DNA of 64,000 nucleotides. Origin: Williamsia sterculiae (GTDB lineage Bacteria; Actinomycetota; Actinomycetes; Mycobacteriales; Mycobacteriaceae). The notes under the pieces were generated by a model that had not been told where the DNA came from, searched no databases, and saw nothing but the letters and a program-made list of their open reading frames with translations. The stretch covers positions 434,001-498,000 of the forward strand of contig NZ_FTNT01000001.1 in NCBI RefSeq assembly GCF_900156495.1, in the 5' to 3' direction. Below, in pieces: positions 17,264 to 26,484 of this stretch. Made by a program: the position numbers and the translations under genes. The number at the start of each line of letters is the position of its first letter. Position 1 is the stretch's first letter.

Positions 17264-18469
17264 GTGGCGAAGAGCGTGGCGAAAGGGAATGGCGCGTCCG
17301 ATTCACGGACTGCGAAGGTGATCCAGTTGTACGCGACACCTGCCGATCCCGCGAGCCGTGACCAGGGTCGGAGTCGACACCCTTCGCAGCACGCCGACCC
17401 CACCGGTGCCAGCCCGGGACCGCACCGTGGTGGGTCCGGACGCAATCGCCCACGGCCGCCGACCCTCACTCGCCCGATCCCCGACCCGCAGCTGCGGCAC
17501 CCGAACACCGACGACTTCGAAGAGGCGGCGGTTCACCCGATCAGCGAGGACGTGCGGCTGCGGATCGAATCGCAGACCGAGCGGTACAGCGCGGGCAGCC
17601 CGCTGTTCAGCCTCGGTGGGGTGCGCGAGACCATCGCCGACTCGGTGGTCGGCGCCGCGGCGTTCCTGCGGGAGCGGTTGACCGGTGATTACCACATCGA
17701 TGACTTCGGTTTCGATCAGCACTTCACCGAGTCGGTGTGGCTGCCGACGCTACGGGTGTTGTTCGAGAAGTGGTTCCGCGTCGAGGTCACCGGGGTGGAG
17801 AACATCCCCGCCGAAGCGGGTGCGCTGCTGGTGGGCAACCACGCGGGCACGGTCCCGGTGGACGCGTTGATGACCACCGTCGCCGTCCACGACCACCATC
17901 CGGCGCACCGGCATCTGCGGGTGCTCGCCGCCGACCTCGCTTTCGAGACACCGTTCATCGGGGAGTTGGCCCGCAGCACGGGCTCCACGCTGGCCTGTAC
18001 GGCCGATGCGGAACGGTTGCTGCGGTCCGGCGAGTTGACCGCGGTGTGGCCCGAGGGTTTCAAGGGCGTCGGCAAGCTCTACCGCGATCGCTACAAACTG
18101 CAGCGATTCGGGCGGGGCGGGTTCGTGACCACCGCGCTGCGGGCCGGAGTGCCCATCGTCCCGGTGTCCATCGTCGGGTCGGAGGAGATCTACCCGATGA
18201 TCAGCGACCTGAAACCCCTGGCCAAGGTGCTGGGCCTGCCGTACCTGCCGATCACCCCGACGTTCCCGTGGCTCGGTCCGCTGGGCCTGGTCCCGCTGCC
18301 GTCCAAGTGGCACATCCACTTCGGCAAACCCATCGAGACCAGCCGCTACGACGAACAGGCCGCAGAGGACCCGATGGTGGTCTTCGACCTCACCGACCAG
18401 GTGCGCGAGGACATCCAGCAGACGCTCTACCGGATGCTCTCCCGGCGCGACAGCATCTACTTCGGCTGA
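17264..18469 (+). CDS. PlsC-type lysophospholipid/glycerolipid acyltransferase (Rv0502-like)
   Basis: A 401-residue member of the LPLAT/PlsC superfamily. Residues 1-85 are Pro/Arg/Ser-rich and poorly conserved. The acyltransferase core begins near 150 with ENIPAEAGALLVGNHAGTVPVDA; NHAGTVPVD is the NHx4D catalytic box. WPEGFKGVGK (~263) is the EGxxG phosphate-binding motif, and VPIVPVSIVGSEE follows. It should acylate a lyso-lipid or glycerol phosphate acceptor at the membrane face; the acceptor is unknown. GTG 17264 is the first start in the frame; GTG 17276 is possible. The pair with the upstream epimerase is conserved in mycobacteria. Confidence 0.85.
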   Translation: MAKSVAKGNGASDSRTAKVIQLYATPADPASRDQGRSRHPSQHADPTGASPGPHRGGSGRNRPRPPTLTRPIPDPQLRHPNTDDFEEAAVHPISEDVRLRIESQTERYSAGSPLFSLGGVRETIADSVVGAAAFLRERLTGDYHIDDFGFDQHFTESVWLPTLRVLFEKWFRVEVTGVENIPAEAGALLVGNHAGTVPVDALMTTVAVHDHHPAHRHLRVLAADLAFETPFIGELARSTGSTLACTADAERLLRSGELTAVWPEGFKGVGKLYRDRYKLQRFGRGGFVTTALRAGVPIVPVSIVGSEEIYPMISDLKPLAKVLGLPYLPITPTFPWLGPLGLVPLPSKWHIHFGKPIETSRYDEQAAEDPMVVFDLTDQVREDIQQTLYRMLSRRDSIYFG

Positions 18470-18476
18470 CCCAGGT

Positions 18477-18544
18477 CTCCCGCGACAGCCCTGCGCACCC
18501 GCGGCAGGATTCACGCGTCGCGGGAGTCGAGAACCGTCGCGGGA
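18477..18544. repeat. inverted and direct CTCCCGCGAC/GTCGCGGGA repeats between convergent genes
   Basis: CTCCCGCGAC (18477-18486) is the exact inverse of GTCGCGGGAG (18517-18526), and GTCGCGGGA recurs at 18536-18544. The set lies between the stops of the acyltransferase and the convergent HAD hydrolase and may end transcription from both sides, although there is no T tract. Confidence 0.45.
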
Positions 18545-18551
18545 AGGCCGT

Positions 18552-19730
18552 TCAGCGTTTGATGTGTCTGAGTGCGACGGCCGCGCTGCCGCCCGCGGCA
18601 CCCAGCACCACCGCGGTCGGGACGCCGATCTTGGCCGCCTTGCGGGCGGTGCGGTAGTCCCGGACCTCCCAGCCGCGCACCTTGGCGACCTCACGCAGGT
18701 CGGCGTCGGGGTTGATGGCGACGGCGGTGCCCACCAGCGACAGCATGGGAACGTCGTTGTGCGAGTCGGAGTAGGCGGTACATCGCTTCAGGTTCAAGCC
18801 CTCGCGGACCGCCAGTGTGCGCACCGCGTGCGCCTTGCCCAGTCCGTGCAGGATGTCGCCGACCAACCGTCCGGTGAACACCCCGTCCACGCTCTCGGCG
18901 ACGGTACCCAAAGCGCCGGTCAGGCCGAGTCGCACGGCGATGGTCTGCGCGAGTTCCACCGGGGTGGCCGTCACCAACCACACCTGCTGTCCGGCGTCGA
19001 GATGCATCTGTGCAAGCGCCCGGGTGCCCGGCCAGATCTTGTCGGCGATGTACTCGTCGTAGATCTCCTCGCCGAGTTCGGCCAACTCGGAGGTCGAACG
19101 GCCTGCGATGAACGACAGCGCCTTGTCCCGGCCCGACGCGACGTCGTCGGCGTTCTCCCGGCCGGTCAGCCGGAACTTCGCCTGCACCCAGGCGAACTCC
19201 ATGATGTCGCCGTAGGAGAAGTAGTTCTTGGCGGCCAGCCCGCGCGCGAAGTGCACTATCGAGGCGCCCTGTACCAGCGTGTTGTCGACGTCGAAGAAGG
19301 CCGCCGCAGTGAGGTCGGGAGGAACGTGGGTGGGCTCCCCGGGTTCGTCGTCACCGTCACCGGCGCGTTCGACGAGCTTGTCCCACGCGGCCTGTGCGCT
19401 CGCCTCACCGGCCAGCGAGTGACGCAACTCCGCGGCCGACTGTCGGAATCGGCCCACCGGTCCGATGGCCCCGGCGCCGGCACCCCGGCGGGCGCGTGAG
19501 GAGATCCAGTTGCTGACGGTGCCGGTCGACTCGCGGTCGTCCGCGGGCGGCGGCAGATCGTCGACCAGGTCGTCGATCTGCACCTCGTCGAGGTTCTCGT
19601 CGGCGACGGGATCGCGCACCTCGGCCGTACCCGGATCGGCTGATCCCGACCCGTCCGCGTCCGACCCGGCCAGGCCCTCATCGATCGAGTCCCCATCGTT
19701 CGAACCCCCATCGTTCGAACCGACTGTCAC
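18552..19730 (-). CDS. HAD-IB family hydrolase, SerB1-like (Rv0505c-like)
   Basis: A 392-residue phosphatase of HAD subclass IB. The catalytic motif I is [13 protein letters not shown] (~141-153), motif II is in WLVTATP (~249), the Lys of motif III is near HGLGKAH, and motif IV is [11 protein letters not shown] (~318-328). The N-terminal ~135 residues are acidic and disordered; the first part has repeated SNDGG. A hydrophobic, Gly/Ala-rich end ([18 protein letters not shown]) may anchor it to the membrane. Such proteins are named SerB1 by similarity to phosphoserine phosphatase, but lipid phosphate substrates are also known in this branch and it lies beside a lipid acyltransferase. Start GTG 19730. 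Confidence 0.83.
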   Translation of the reverse strand: MTVGSNDGGSNDGDSIDEGLAGSDADGSGSADPGTAEVRDPVADENLDEVQIDDLVDDLPPPADDRESTGTVSNWISSRARRGAGAGAIGPVGRFRQSAAELRHSLAGEASAQAAWDKLVERAGDGDDEPGEPTHVPPDLTAAAFFDVDNTLVQGASIVHFARGLAAKNYFSYGDIMEFAWVQAKFRLTGRENADDVASGRDKALSFIAGRSTSELAELGEEIYDEYIADKIWPGTRALAQMHLDAGQQVWLVTATPVELAQTIAVRLGLTGALGTVAESVDGVFTGRLVGDILHGLGKAHAVRTLAVREGLNLKRCTAYSDSHNDVPMLSLVGTAVAINPDADLREVAKVRGWEVRDYRTARKAAKIGVPTAVVLGAAGGSAAVALRHIKR

Positions 19731-19873
19731 CGCTCACCTCCGCTGCCGCGCATCCTCGACGTCCGGCCCGCGACGTCTGCGCTCAGCTTAGTCGTCCGCA
19801 CCGACTGCGTCGGTGGGCCCGAAGCGACCCCACAGATGCGGGGCGCGCAGGTGTGGGCGAGCACACTGGATGG

Positions 19874-20125
19874 ATGGAGATCACCCTGTTGACCCGGGCG
19901 GGATGCAGCAACTGCACACGCGCGCTGGCGACCCTGCGACCGATCTGCGCGGATTTCGACGTGGTACTGACGGTGACCGACGTGGACGCGGCCGCCACCG
20001 ACGATCCGGAACTGCGGGCCGAGTTCGGCGACCGGCTGCCGGTGGTCCTGCTCGACGGCCGCGAACACAGCTACTGGGACGTCGACGTGGACCGTTTGCG
20101 CGCGGATCTGACCCGCAACGGCTGA
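19874..20125 (+). CDS. glutaredoxin-like protein (Rv0508-like)
   Basis: An 83-residue thioredoxin-fold protein. The active site is CSNC (Cys11, Cys14) after the first strand MEITLLTRAG, and the cis-Pro loop is RLPVVLLDG (~57-65). Length and pattern match the DUF836/glutaredoxin-2-like group found beside hemA in mycobacteria. It may be reduced by mycothiol or a mycoredoxin-type system, which is inference. ATG 19874 starts at the conserved first strand; a GTG at 19853 would add seven residues. The Rex operator lies right after its stop. Confidence 0.85.
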   Translation: MEITLLTRAGCSNCTRALATLRPICADFDVVLTVTDVDAAATDDPELRAEFGDRLPVVLLDGREHSYWDVDVDRLRADLTRNG

Positions 20126-20136
20126 TCCCACCTTTT

Positions 20137-20154
20137 TTGTGAACACATTCACAA
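20137..20154. promoter_or_regulatory. Rex operator
   Basis: TTGTGAACACATTCACAA is a perfect 18-bp palindrome that equals the known Rex consensus TTGTGAAnnnnTTCACAA at every fixed position. It covers the presumed -35 of the rex-hem operon. Rex leaves such sites when NADH rises, so the operon should be repressed in oxidised cells and released when electron acceptors run short. Confidence 0.93.
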
Positions 20155-20160
20155 GCGGTA

Positions 20161-20166
20161 TATCCT
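20161..20166 (+). promoter_or_regulatory. -10 element of the rex-hem operon
   Basis: TATCCT lies 18 bases after TTGTGA (20137-20142), which can serve as the -35. The Rex operator therefore overlaps the RNA polymerase site and bound Rex would block initiation directly. The overlapping TATATC is an alternative hexamer. Confidence 0.6.
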
Positions 20167-20229
20167 CAGAACCCACATGGTCCGCGACCTCCGCGGGCCA
20201 GGTCTGAAGGTCACATCGGGAGCAGTGGG

Positions 20230-21015
20230 TTGTCGAAGTCGGTACGGACATCGCACACCCTGGTCGTCGAGGGCGCGGATGCCGGCGACGACGGGGGTGC
20301 GTTCGCGGACCCCGCGCCCACGACCCCGGTGATCCCACCCGCGGCCGTCGCCCGTCTGGCCGGTTACCTGCACGTTCTGCGGGTGATGAGCAGTTCTGGG
20401 GTGATGATCACCTCCAGTGGACAACTGGCCGTGGCGGCGGGGGTCAACTCCGCGAATCTGCGCAAGGACCTCTCCTACATCGGCGCCAACGGCGTCCGCG
20501 GCGTCGGCTACGACGTGGGTAGGTTGATCGCCAAGATCGCGATGGCACTGCACACGGCGAACAATCACAACGTGGCCCTGGCCGGTGCCCGGATGTTGGG
20601 GAACACACTCCTCGCGCACACCGGGATGGGAAGAGGCTTCACCGTGGTGGCGTTGTTCGATGATGAGCCCGAACTCATCGGCACCGCCCTCGATGGACCG
20701 CAGGACGACGCCTCCGGACTGCGCGGACCCGGCCTCACGGTCGATCCGATGAGCGAGATCACCGACCGATGTAGGGAGTTGGACGTCGACGTGGCCGTCA
20801 TCGCGACCCTCGATCACGACGCACAGCGCGTCAGCGACGCATTCGTCGACGCGGGGGTGAAGCAGATCCTCAACGTCACGTCGGTGACGCTGCGCACGCC
20901 TGCGGACGTGTTCGTGCGTCCGGTCGACCTGGCGCTCGAGCTGCAGGTTCTGGCGTTCAAGGCGGCCCAGGGCCGTGCGCACGCCGCCGCCGACCGCCGG
21001 TCGGTGACCGCATGA
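20230..21015 (+). CDS. rex: redox-sensing transcriptional repressor Rex
   Basis: NADH/NAD+-sensing repressor, 261 residues. A family-atypical leader of ~35 residues precedes the winged helix (~36-95) with [22 protein letters not shown] and GVRGVGYDV, both diagnostic of Rex. The Rossmann domain follows (~112-225); its glycine motif reads GARMLG (119-124) where Rex proteins normally have GAGNLG. The C-terminal swapped helix [15 protein letters not shown] is intact. The start is a TTG at 20230 with GGGAG upstream. A perfect Rex operator precedes it. The stop overlaps hemA by four bases. M. tuberculosis lacks this gene in its otherwise similar hem cluster. Confidence 0.94.
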   Translation: MSKSVRTSHTLVVEGADAGDDGGAFADPAPTTPVIPPAAVARLAGYLHVLRVMSSSGVMITSSGQLAVAAGVNSANLRKDLSYIGANGVRGVGYDVGRLIAKIAMALHTANNHNVALAGARMLGNTLLAHTGMGRGFTVVALFDDEPELIGTALDGPQDDASGLRGPGLTVDPMSEITDRCRELDVDVAVIATLDHDAQRVSDAFVDAGVKQILNVTSVTLRTPADVFVRPVDLALELQVLAFKAAQGRAHAAADRRSVTA

Positions 21016-22364
21016 GCGTCTTCCTGTTCGGTGTCTCCCACACCAGCGCCCCGGTCTCGGTGCTCGAACGACTGGCGCTCACCGAGGACGAGCGCGTCAA
21101 GGTCGTCGAGGATCTGCTGCAGACGCCGCAGATCTCCGAGGCGATGGTCGTCTCCACCTGTAACCGGGTGGAGATCTACGCGGTGGTCGACGCCTTCCAC
21201 CCGGCCCTGGAGGCGGTCGGTGCGGCCATCGGCACCACGTCGGGTATGACGCTCAACGAGATGACCCGTTACGCCTATGTCCGGTATTCCGAGGCCGCCG
21301 TCGAGCACCTGTTCTCGGTCGCCGCGGGTCTGGACTCGCTGGTCGTGGGGGAGCAGCAGATCCTCGGCCAGATCCGCAACGCCTACACCAGCGCCGACGC
21401 GAACTCGTCGGTCGGTCGAGTGCTGCACGAGTTGGCCCAGCAGGCGCTGCGCGTCGGTAAGCGCGTCCACAACGAGACCGGTATCGACCGTGCGGGTGCA
21501 TCGGTGGTGTCGGTGGCCCTCGACCGTGCGCGACTGCTCCTGGGTCGGGACATCACCTCGGCCGTGGTGCTGGGCGCCGGGGCGATGGGTGGTCTGGCGG
21601 TGGCGAATCTGGTTCGCGACGGCGTGAGCGACATCACCGTCGCCAACCGCACCTACGCCAAGGCCGTGCAGCTCGCCACCGACATCGACCGGCACGCCAA
21701 CGTGGAGAAGACCTACGGCACCGACGCCGGGGTGGTGGACGTGCGCGCCGTGCCCATCGATGACCTGATCGCCGCCGTCGCCGGGGCGGACGTGCTGATC
21801 ACCTGTACGGGCACCGTCGGCACCGTTGTGCAGGTCGCCGACGTGCACTCGGCGCTGACCGCGCGCACCACCGAGACCCCGCTGGTCATCTGCGACCTCG
21901 GTCTGCCCCGCAACGTGGACCCCGTCGCCGGCCGGCTGCCGGGTGTGCACATCGTCGACATCGAGTCGCTGCGTGGTGATGCGGGTACCCAGGCCGCCGC
22001 CGACGACACGGTTGCCGCCCGCGCCATCGTCGCGGGCGAATTGGCCGACTACCTGACCAGTCAGCGGCAGGCCGAGGTCACCCCCACCGTCACCGCCCTG
22101 CGCAGGCGTGCCGCCGAGGTGGTCGAGGCCGAGATGATGCGGTTGGAGACGCGGTTACCGAATCTCGACGACCCGCAACGCGACGAGGTCGCCAAGACCG
22201 TGCGACGCGTGGTGGACAAGCTGCTGCACGCCCCCACGGTGCGGGTGAAGCAGCTGGCCTCGACGCCCAACGGCGATCACTACGCCGAGGCGCTGCGCGA
22301 GCTGTTCGAGCTGAAGCCCGGTGCGGCGGAGTCGGTGTCGGCTCCCGAGACCAATTTCGACTGA
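21012..22364 (+). CDS. hemA: glutamyl-tRNA reductase
   Basis: First committed step of C5-pathway tetrapyrrole synthesis: Glu-tRNA to glutamate-1-semialdehyde with NADPH. 450 residues. The catalytic Cys50 lies in [33 protein letters not shown] (~98-117) and the NADPH motif [12 protein letters not shown] (~185-196) are canonical, and the C-terminal dimerisation helices are present. ATG overlaps the rex stop (ATGA), so HemA is made together with Rex. Its product is used by HemL, encoded 17 kb away. Confidence 0.97.
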   Translation: MSVFLFGVSHTSAPVSVLERLALTEDERVKVVEDLLQTPQISEAMVVSTCNRVEIYAVVDAFHPALEAVGAAIGTTSGMTLNEMTRYAYVRYSEAAVEHLFSVAAGLDSLVVGEQQILGQIRNAYTSADANSSVGRVLHELAQQALRVGKRVHNETGIDRAGASVVSVALDRARLLLGRDITSAVVLGAGAMGGLAVANLVRDGVSDITVANRTYAKAVQLATDIDRHANVEKTYGTDAGVVDVRAVPIDDLIAAVAGADVLITCTGTVGTVVQVADVHSALTARTTETPLVICDLGLPRNVDPVAGRLPGVHIVDIESLRGDAGTQAAADDTVAARAIVAGELADYLTSQRQAEVTPTVTALRRRAAEVVEAEMMRLETRLPNLDDPQRDEVAKTVRRVVDKLLHAPTVRVKQLASTPNGDHYAEALRELFELKPGAAESVSAPETNFD

Positions 22365-22469
22365 CCGAGGGAGCGGTCGCGATCGCGCGATTGGGCATTC
22401 GAAGACCTGCCCGGTACCGTGAATATGCAGGTCATGTTCACTCTCGTGCGATTCGGAGTCATCAGTTCA

Positions 22470-23465
22470 GTGTCAGTGACGACGCCCGCAGCCGGTGGTC
22501 CGGCAGGGCGCGACGCCCACACCCCCATCCCCGTGGAAACCCCCATTCGTATCGGAACCAGGGGTTCACAGCTGGCGACCACCCAGGCGGGGACCGTCCG
22601 CGATGCACTCATCGCCGCCGGACATCCCGCCGAGCTGGTGATCATCAAGACCGCGGGCGACAAGTCGCAGGCGCCGGTGGCCGAGATCGGCGTCGGGGTG
22701 TTCACCACCGCCATCCGCAACGCCCTGCACGCCGGTGAGGTGGACGTCGCCGTGCACTCGTACAAGGACCTCCCCACCGCACCCGATCCCGGCTTGGTGA
22801 TCGCCGCGGTGCCCCCACGCGAGGATCCGCGGGATGCGCTGGTCAGTCGGGGTAACAGGGTGCTCGGCGAGCTGCCGCCGGGCTCCACTGTGGGCACCTC
22901 GGCCCCGCGACGCGCGGCGCAGCTTAGGGCATCGGGTCTCGGTTTGGAAATCCGCCCCCTTCGAGGCAACCTAGATTCTCGGTTGGGCAAAGTCGCCGAC
23001 GGCGAACTCGACGCAGTGGTCGTCGCCCGCGCCGGGCTGGTACGGATCGGTCGCGCCGAGGAGGTCTCCGAGGCATTCGATCCGGTCGTGCTGCTCCCGG
23101 CGCCCGCGCAGGGCGCACTGGCGGTCGAATGTCGCGACGACGATGCCCGGCTGGTGAGCATTCTCGCCGAGTTGGACGACGCCTCCACCAGGACGGCGAT
23201 CGACGCCGAACGTTCGGTGCTGGCCGCGCTCGAAGCCGGTTGCACCGCTCCGGTCGGGGCCATCGCCGAGGTGGTCGAGTCGATCGACGAGGACGGACGC
23301 ATCTTCACCGAGCTGTCGCTACGCGCCTGCGTGGTGGCCGAGGACGGATCGGACACGGTTCGTGCCTCGGTGGTGGGGTCGACCGACCGAGCCGTCGAAC
23401 TCGGCAAGGAGATCGCCGCGGAGTTGCTGGAACTCGGTGCCGCAGAACTCATCGGGACCCGGTGA
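22470..23465 (+). CDS. hemC: hydroxymethylbilane synthase (porphobilinogen deaminase)
   Basis: Polymerises four porphobilinogen units. From GTG 22470 the protein has 331 residues. The conserved start [15 protein letters not shown] comes after a ~25-residue extra leader. VHSYKDLPT, the RRAAQL arginines and the dipyrromethane-cofactor cysteine in [11 protein letters not shown] (~Cys 235) are present. The start is uncertain: ATG 22425 and GTG 22419 are in frame and would add 15-17 residues; GTG 22470 was chosen because GGAG lies 11 bases before it. It lies 105 bases after hemA and may have an internal promoter (TACCGT at 22415). Confidence 0.93.
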   Translation: MSVTTPAAGGPAGRDAHTPIPVETPIRIGTRGSQLATTQAGTVRDALIAAGHPAELVIIKTAGDKSQAPVAEIGVGVFTTAIRNALHAGEVDVAVHSYKDLPTAPDPGLVIAAVPPREDPRDALVSRGNRVLGELPPGSTVGTSAPRRAAQLRASGLGLEIRPLRGNLDSRLGKVADGELDAVVVARAGLVRIGRAEEVSEAFDPVVLLPAPAQGALAVECRDDDARLVSILAELDDASTRTAIDAERSVLAALEAGCTAPVGAIAEVVESIDEDGRIFTELSLRACVVAEDGSDTVRASVVGSTDRAVELGKEIAAELLELGAAELIGTR

Positions 23466-23619
23466 CAACTTCAGACCTTGTCCTCTGACAGCCAGTCAGA
23501 GGGTAACGACGCCGCAGAGACGACCGTCGGGGTGGTACCCCGAACGACCGACTCGAGGCGGCGAGCTCGCCCTCCGGGGTGAGACGACACAGCCTTTCGG
23601 GGCAGGAGAGTGCGAACGC

Positions 23620-25254
23620 ATGAGCCGAACGAAGAAGACACACCCGGGCCGCATCCTGTTCGTCGGCTCCGGGCCAGGGGATCCGGCACTGCTGACGGTT
23701 CGCGCGCGTGGTGCGCTGACCGGCGCGACCATCGCCTTCATCGACCCCGACGTGCCCGCGGGCGTCATCGCGATCATCGGTGGCTCGACGGCCACCGATG
23801 ACCAACGGCGACGTCCCACCAAGAACGAGACGGCCGACGCCGCCACGGGCGACGTGGCCACCACGGACGATGGTGTCGAGGAAGAGGCCGCGGTGCGGCC
23901 CGCACTGGGTGATCCGACCGAGGTCGCCCGGACCCTCATCACCGCTGCCCGCAACGGTGACGACGTGGTCCGCGTGGTCTCCGGAGATCCGCTGACCACC
24001 GATTCGGTGCTCGCCGAGGTCACCGCGGTGGCCAAGGCGCACCTGAACTTCGAGGTGGTGCCCGGTCTGTCCGCGGCCACCGCCGTGCCGACCTACGCGG
24101 GAACCCCGCTGGGCTCCGGTCACACCGAGGCCGACGTCCGAGGTGAGGTCGACTGGGCCGCATTGGCCGCCGCCCCCGGTCCGCTGGTGTTACACGCCAC
24201 GGCCGGGCATCTGGCCGAGGCCGCCAGCGCGCTCACCGAGCACGGACTGGCCGCGCAGACACCGGTCGCGGTGACCGTCAACGGCACCACCTGCCAGCAG
24301 CGGACCGTGGAGGCCACCCTGGCCACCCTCAACGAGCAGGGTGCCGAGTTGCAGGGCTCGCTGGTGCTGACCATCGGCAAGGCCGTCGGCCTGCGTGACA
24401 AGCTCAACTGGTGGGAATCCCGCGCCCTGTACGGCTGGACCGTGCTGGTGCCACGCACCAAGGATCAGGCGGGCGACATGAGCGAGCGGTTGGTCACCTA
24501 CGGCGCAGTACCCGCCGAGGTGCCGACCATCGCGGTGGAGCCGCCCCGCAGTCCCGCGCAGATGGAACGCGCGGTCAAGGGACTGGTGGACGGCCGCTAC
24601 CAGTGGGTGGTGTTCACCTCCACCAACGCGGTGCGTGCCGTGTGGGAGAAGTTCGCCGAATTCGGTCTGGACGCCCGCGCCTTCAGCGGCGTGAAGATCG
24701 CCTGTGTGGGTGAGGCGACCGCGGAGAAGGTGCGCGCCTTCGGTATCAACCCGGAGCTGGTGCCGTCGGGTGAGCAGTCGTCGCAGGGTCTGCTGGCCGA
24801 CTTCCCGCCCTACGACGACGTTTTCGACCCGGTCAACCGGATCCTGCTGCCGCGCGCCGACATCGCCACCGAGACGTTGTCCGAGGGACTGCGCGACGGT
24901 GGCTGGGAGATCGACGACGTGACCGCCTACCGGACCGTGCGCGCGGCACCGCCGCCCGCCGAGACCCGCGAGATGATCAAGACCGGTGGCTTCGACGCGG
25001 TGTGCTTCACCTCGAGTTCCACCGTGCGCAATCTGGTGGGTATCGCCGGTAAGCCGCACGCGCGCACCATCGTCGCCTGTATCGGCCCCAAGACGGCCGA
25101 GACCGCGACGGAGTTCGGGTTGCGGGTGGACGTGCAGCCGGAGACGGCCTCGGTGTCCGAACTGGTGGACGCGCTGGCCGAGCACGCCACTCGGCTGCGG
25201 GCCGAGGGTGCGCTGCCGCCGCCGCGGAAGAAGGCGCGCCGCTCCCGCTCCTGA
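23620..25254 (+). CDS. hemD: uroporphyrinogen-III C-methyltransferase/uroporphyrinogen-III synthase fusion
   Basis: A 544-residue two-domain protein (Rv0511-like). The N-terminal part (~10-260) has the SAM-dependent uroporphyrinogen methylase pattern GSGPGDPALLTVRA, VSGDPL and VPGLSAATAVPTYAG. Between its first strands a ~45-residue acidic, Thr-rich insert follows GSTATDD. The C-terminal part (~275-530) is uroporphyrinogen-III synthase, with VLVPRTKDQAG, VVFTSTNAVRA, PRADIATETL and CFTSSSTVRN. The HemD half cyclises hydroxymethylbilane; the methylase half would divert it toward sirohaem/B12. The frame is open upstream but ATG 23620 has a GCAGGAGAG ribosome site. A basic tail ends the chain. 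Confidence 0.93.
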   Translation: MSRTKKTHPGRILFVGSGPGDPALLTVRARGALTGATIAFIDPDVPAGVIAIIGGSTATDDQRRRPTKNETADAATGDVATTDDGVEEEAAVRPALGDPTEVARTLITAARNGDDVVRVVSGDPLTTDSVLAEVTAVAKAHLNFEVVPGLSAATAVPTYAGTPLGSGHTEADVRGEVDWAALAAAPGPLVLHATAGHLAEAASALTEHGLAAQTPVAVTVNGTTCQQRTVEATLATLNEQGAELQGSLVLTIGKAVGLRDKLNWWESRALYGWTVLVPRTKDQAGDMSERLVTYGAVPAEVPTIAVEPPRSPAQMERAVKGLVDGRYQWVVFTSTNAVRAVWEKFAEFGLDARAFSGVKIACVGEATAEKVRAFGINPELVPSGEQSSQGLLADFPPYDDVFDPVNRILLPRADIATETLSEGLRDGGWEIDDVTAYRTVRAAPPPAETREMIKTGGFDAVCFTSSSTVRNLVGIAGKPHARTIVACIGPKTAETATEFGLRVDVQPETASVSELVDALAEHATRLRAEGALPPPRKKARRSRS

Positions 25255-25291
25255 CCGGTTCTCCGTCTTCCGACCACATCAGGAGGCAGCT

Positions 25292-26278
25292 GTGGACATC
25301 GACCGTCCCGTGATCCGGCCACGCCGGCTGCGCACCGGTCCGGCGATGCGTCGACTGGTGGCCCAGACCTCGTTGGAGCCCAGGCATCTGGTGTTGCCGA
25401 TGTTCGTCGCCGATGGACTCGACGAGCCGCGGCCCATCGGATCGATGCCGGGGGTGGTTCAACACACGCTGGATTCGCTGCGCACCGCCGCGCGGGAGGC
25501 CGTGGACGCCGGTGTGGGCGGGCTGATGTTGTTCGGTGTGCCGAAGCCGGAGGACAAGGATGCGGTGGGGTCAGGCGCCGACGACGACGCGGGGATCTTG
25601 AACCGCGGATTGGCCGCGCTGCGTGCCGATCTCGGTGACGACACGGTGTTGATGGCCGATACCTGCCTCGACGAGTTCACCGACCACGGACACTGTGGGG
25701 TGCTCGACGACCACGGCGTGATCGACAACGACGCGACCGTGGATCGGTACGTGTCGATGTCACTGGCACAGGCCCGGGCCGGTGCACATCTGTTGGGGCC
25801 CAGCGGGATGATGGACGGTCAGGTCGGCGCGATGCGTCAGGCCCTGGACCTCGACGGGTTCACCGACACCGGCATCTTGGCTTATACGGCGAAGTATTCG
25901 TCGGCGTTCTACGGACCGTTCCGCGAGGCGGTCGGCAGTTCGTTGCACGGTGACCGCAAGACCTACCAACAGGATCCGGCCAACCGCTCGGAAGCGCTCC
26001 GCGAGCTGCGGCTCGATCTCGCCGAGGGCGCCGACATCGTGATGGTCAAACCGGCGATGAGTTACGTCGACATCGTGCGTGATGTGGCCAATGAGGTCGA
26101 CGTACCGGTTGCGGCGTACCAGATCTCGGGGGAGTACGCGATGATCACCGCTGCCGCCGAACGCGGTTGGATCGACCGCGACGCCGCGATCCTGGAGTCG
26201 CTCACCGGGATCCGTCGGGCGGGTGCCGATATCGTGCTCACCTACTGGGCGACCGAGGTGGCCCAGCGCCTCGGCTGA
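25292..26278 (+). CDS. hemB: delta-aminolevulinic acid dehydratase (porphobilinogen synthase)
   Basis: Condenses two 5-aminolevulinates to porphobilinogen. 328 residues. The two Schiff-base lysines are in TAKYSSAFYGP and MVKPAMSY; GPSGMMDGQV is present. The metal region reads DTCLDEFTDHGHCG, keeping two of the three cysteines of zinc enzymes and having Asp in place of the middle one, as in mycobacteria. GTG 25292 has AGGAGG six bases before it. Last gene of the rex-hemA-hemC-hemD-hemB run, 37 bases after hemD. The following 206 bases hold tandem 21-bp repeats and no gene. Confidence 0.96.
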   Translation: MDIDRPVIRPRRLRTGPAMRRLVAQTSLEPRHLVLPMFVADGLDEPRPIGSMPGVVQHTLDSLRTAAREAVDAGVGGLMLFGVPKPEDKDAVGSGADDDAGILNRGLAALRADLGDDTVLMADTCLDEFTDHGHCGVLDDHGVIDNDATVDRYVSMSLAQARAGAHLLGPSGMMDGQVGAMRQALDLDGFTDTGILAYTAKYSSAFYGPFREAVGSSLHGDRKTYQQDPANRSEALRELRLDLAEGADIVMVKPAMSYVDIVRDVANEVDVPVAAYQISGEYAMITAAAERGWIDRDAAILESLTGIRRAGADIVLTYWATEVAQRLG

Positions 26279-26280
26279 CC

Positions 26281-26345
26281 CGTCGAGTGGGCCCTCGTTC
26301 GCGTCGAGCGGGCCGATATTCGCGTCGAGTGGGCCGTGGTCATCG
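26281..26345. repeat. three imperfect 21-bp tandem repeats after hemB
   Basis: Units begin at 26281, 26302 and 26323, each with CGTCGAG[TC]GGGCC followed by a variable half. They start two bases after the hemB stop. No coding or hairpin function is clear. Confidence 0.7.
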
Positions 26346-26484
26346 TCTGCTTGGCCGAAGTCGTTGCTCCGGTGAGCAGCGGCGCCGTGGCGCGTGGTGT
26401 CGCCTCCCGTGCGGTCGGTGCGATCAGTCCGGTGGTTTGGCCGAAACCGGTGTGGTCGATCGACGCCCAGAGTACGTTTCCGGC

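Noticed and set aside
20226-20232. GTG at 20225 as the rex start
   Set aside because: It is out of frame with the Rex protein; TTG 20230 is the in-frame codon after the GGGAG site.
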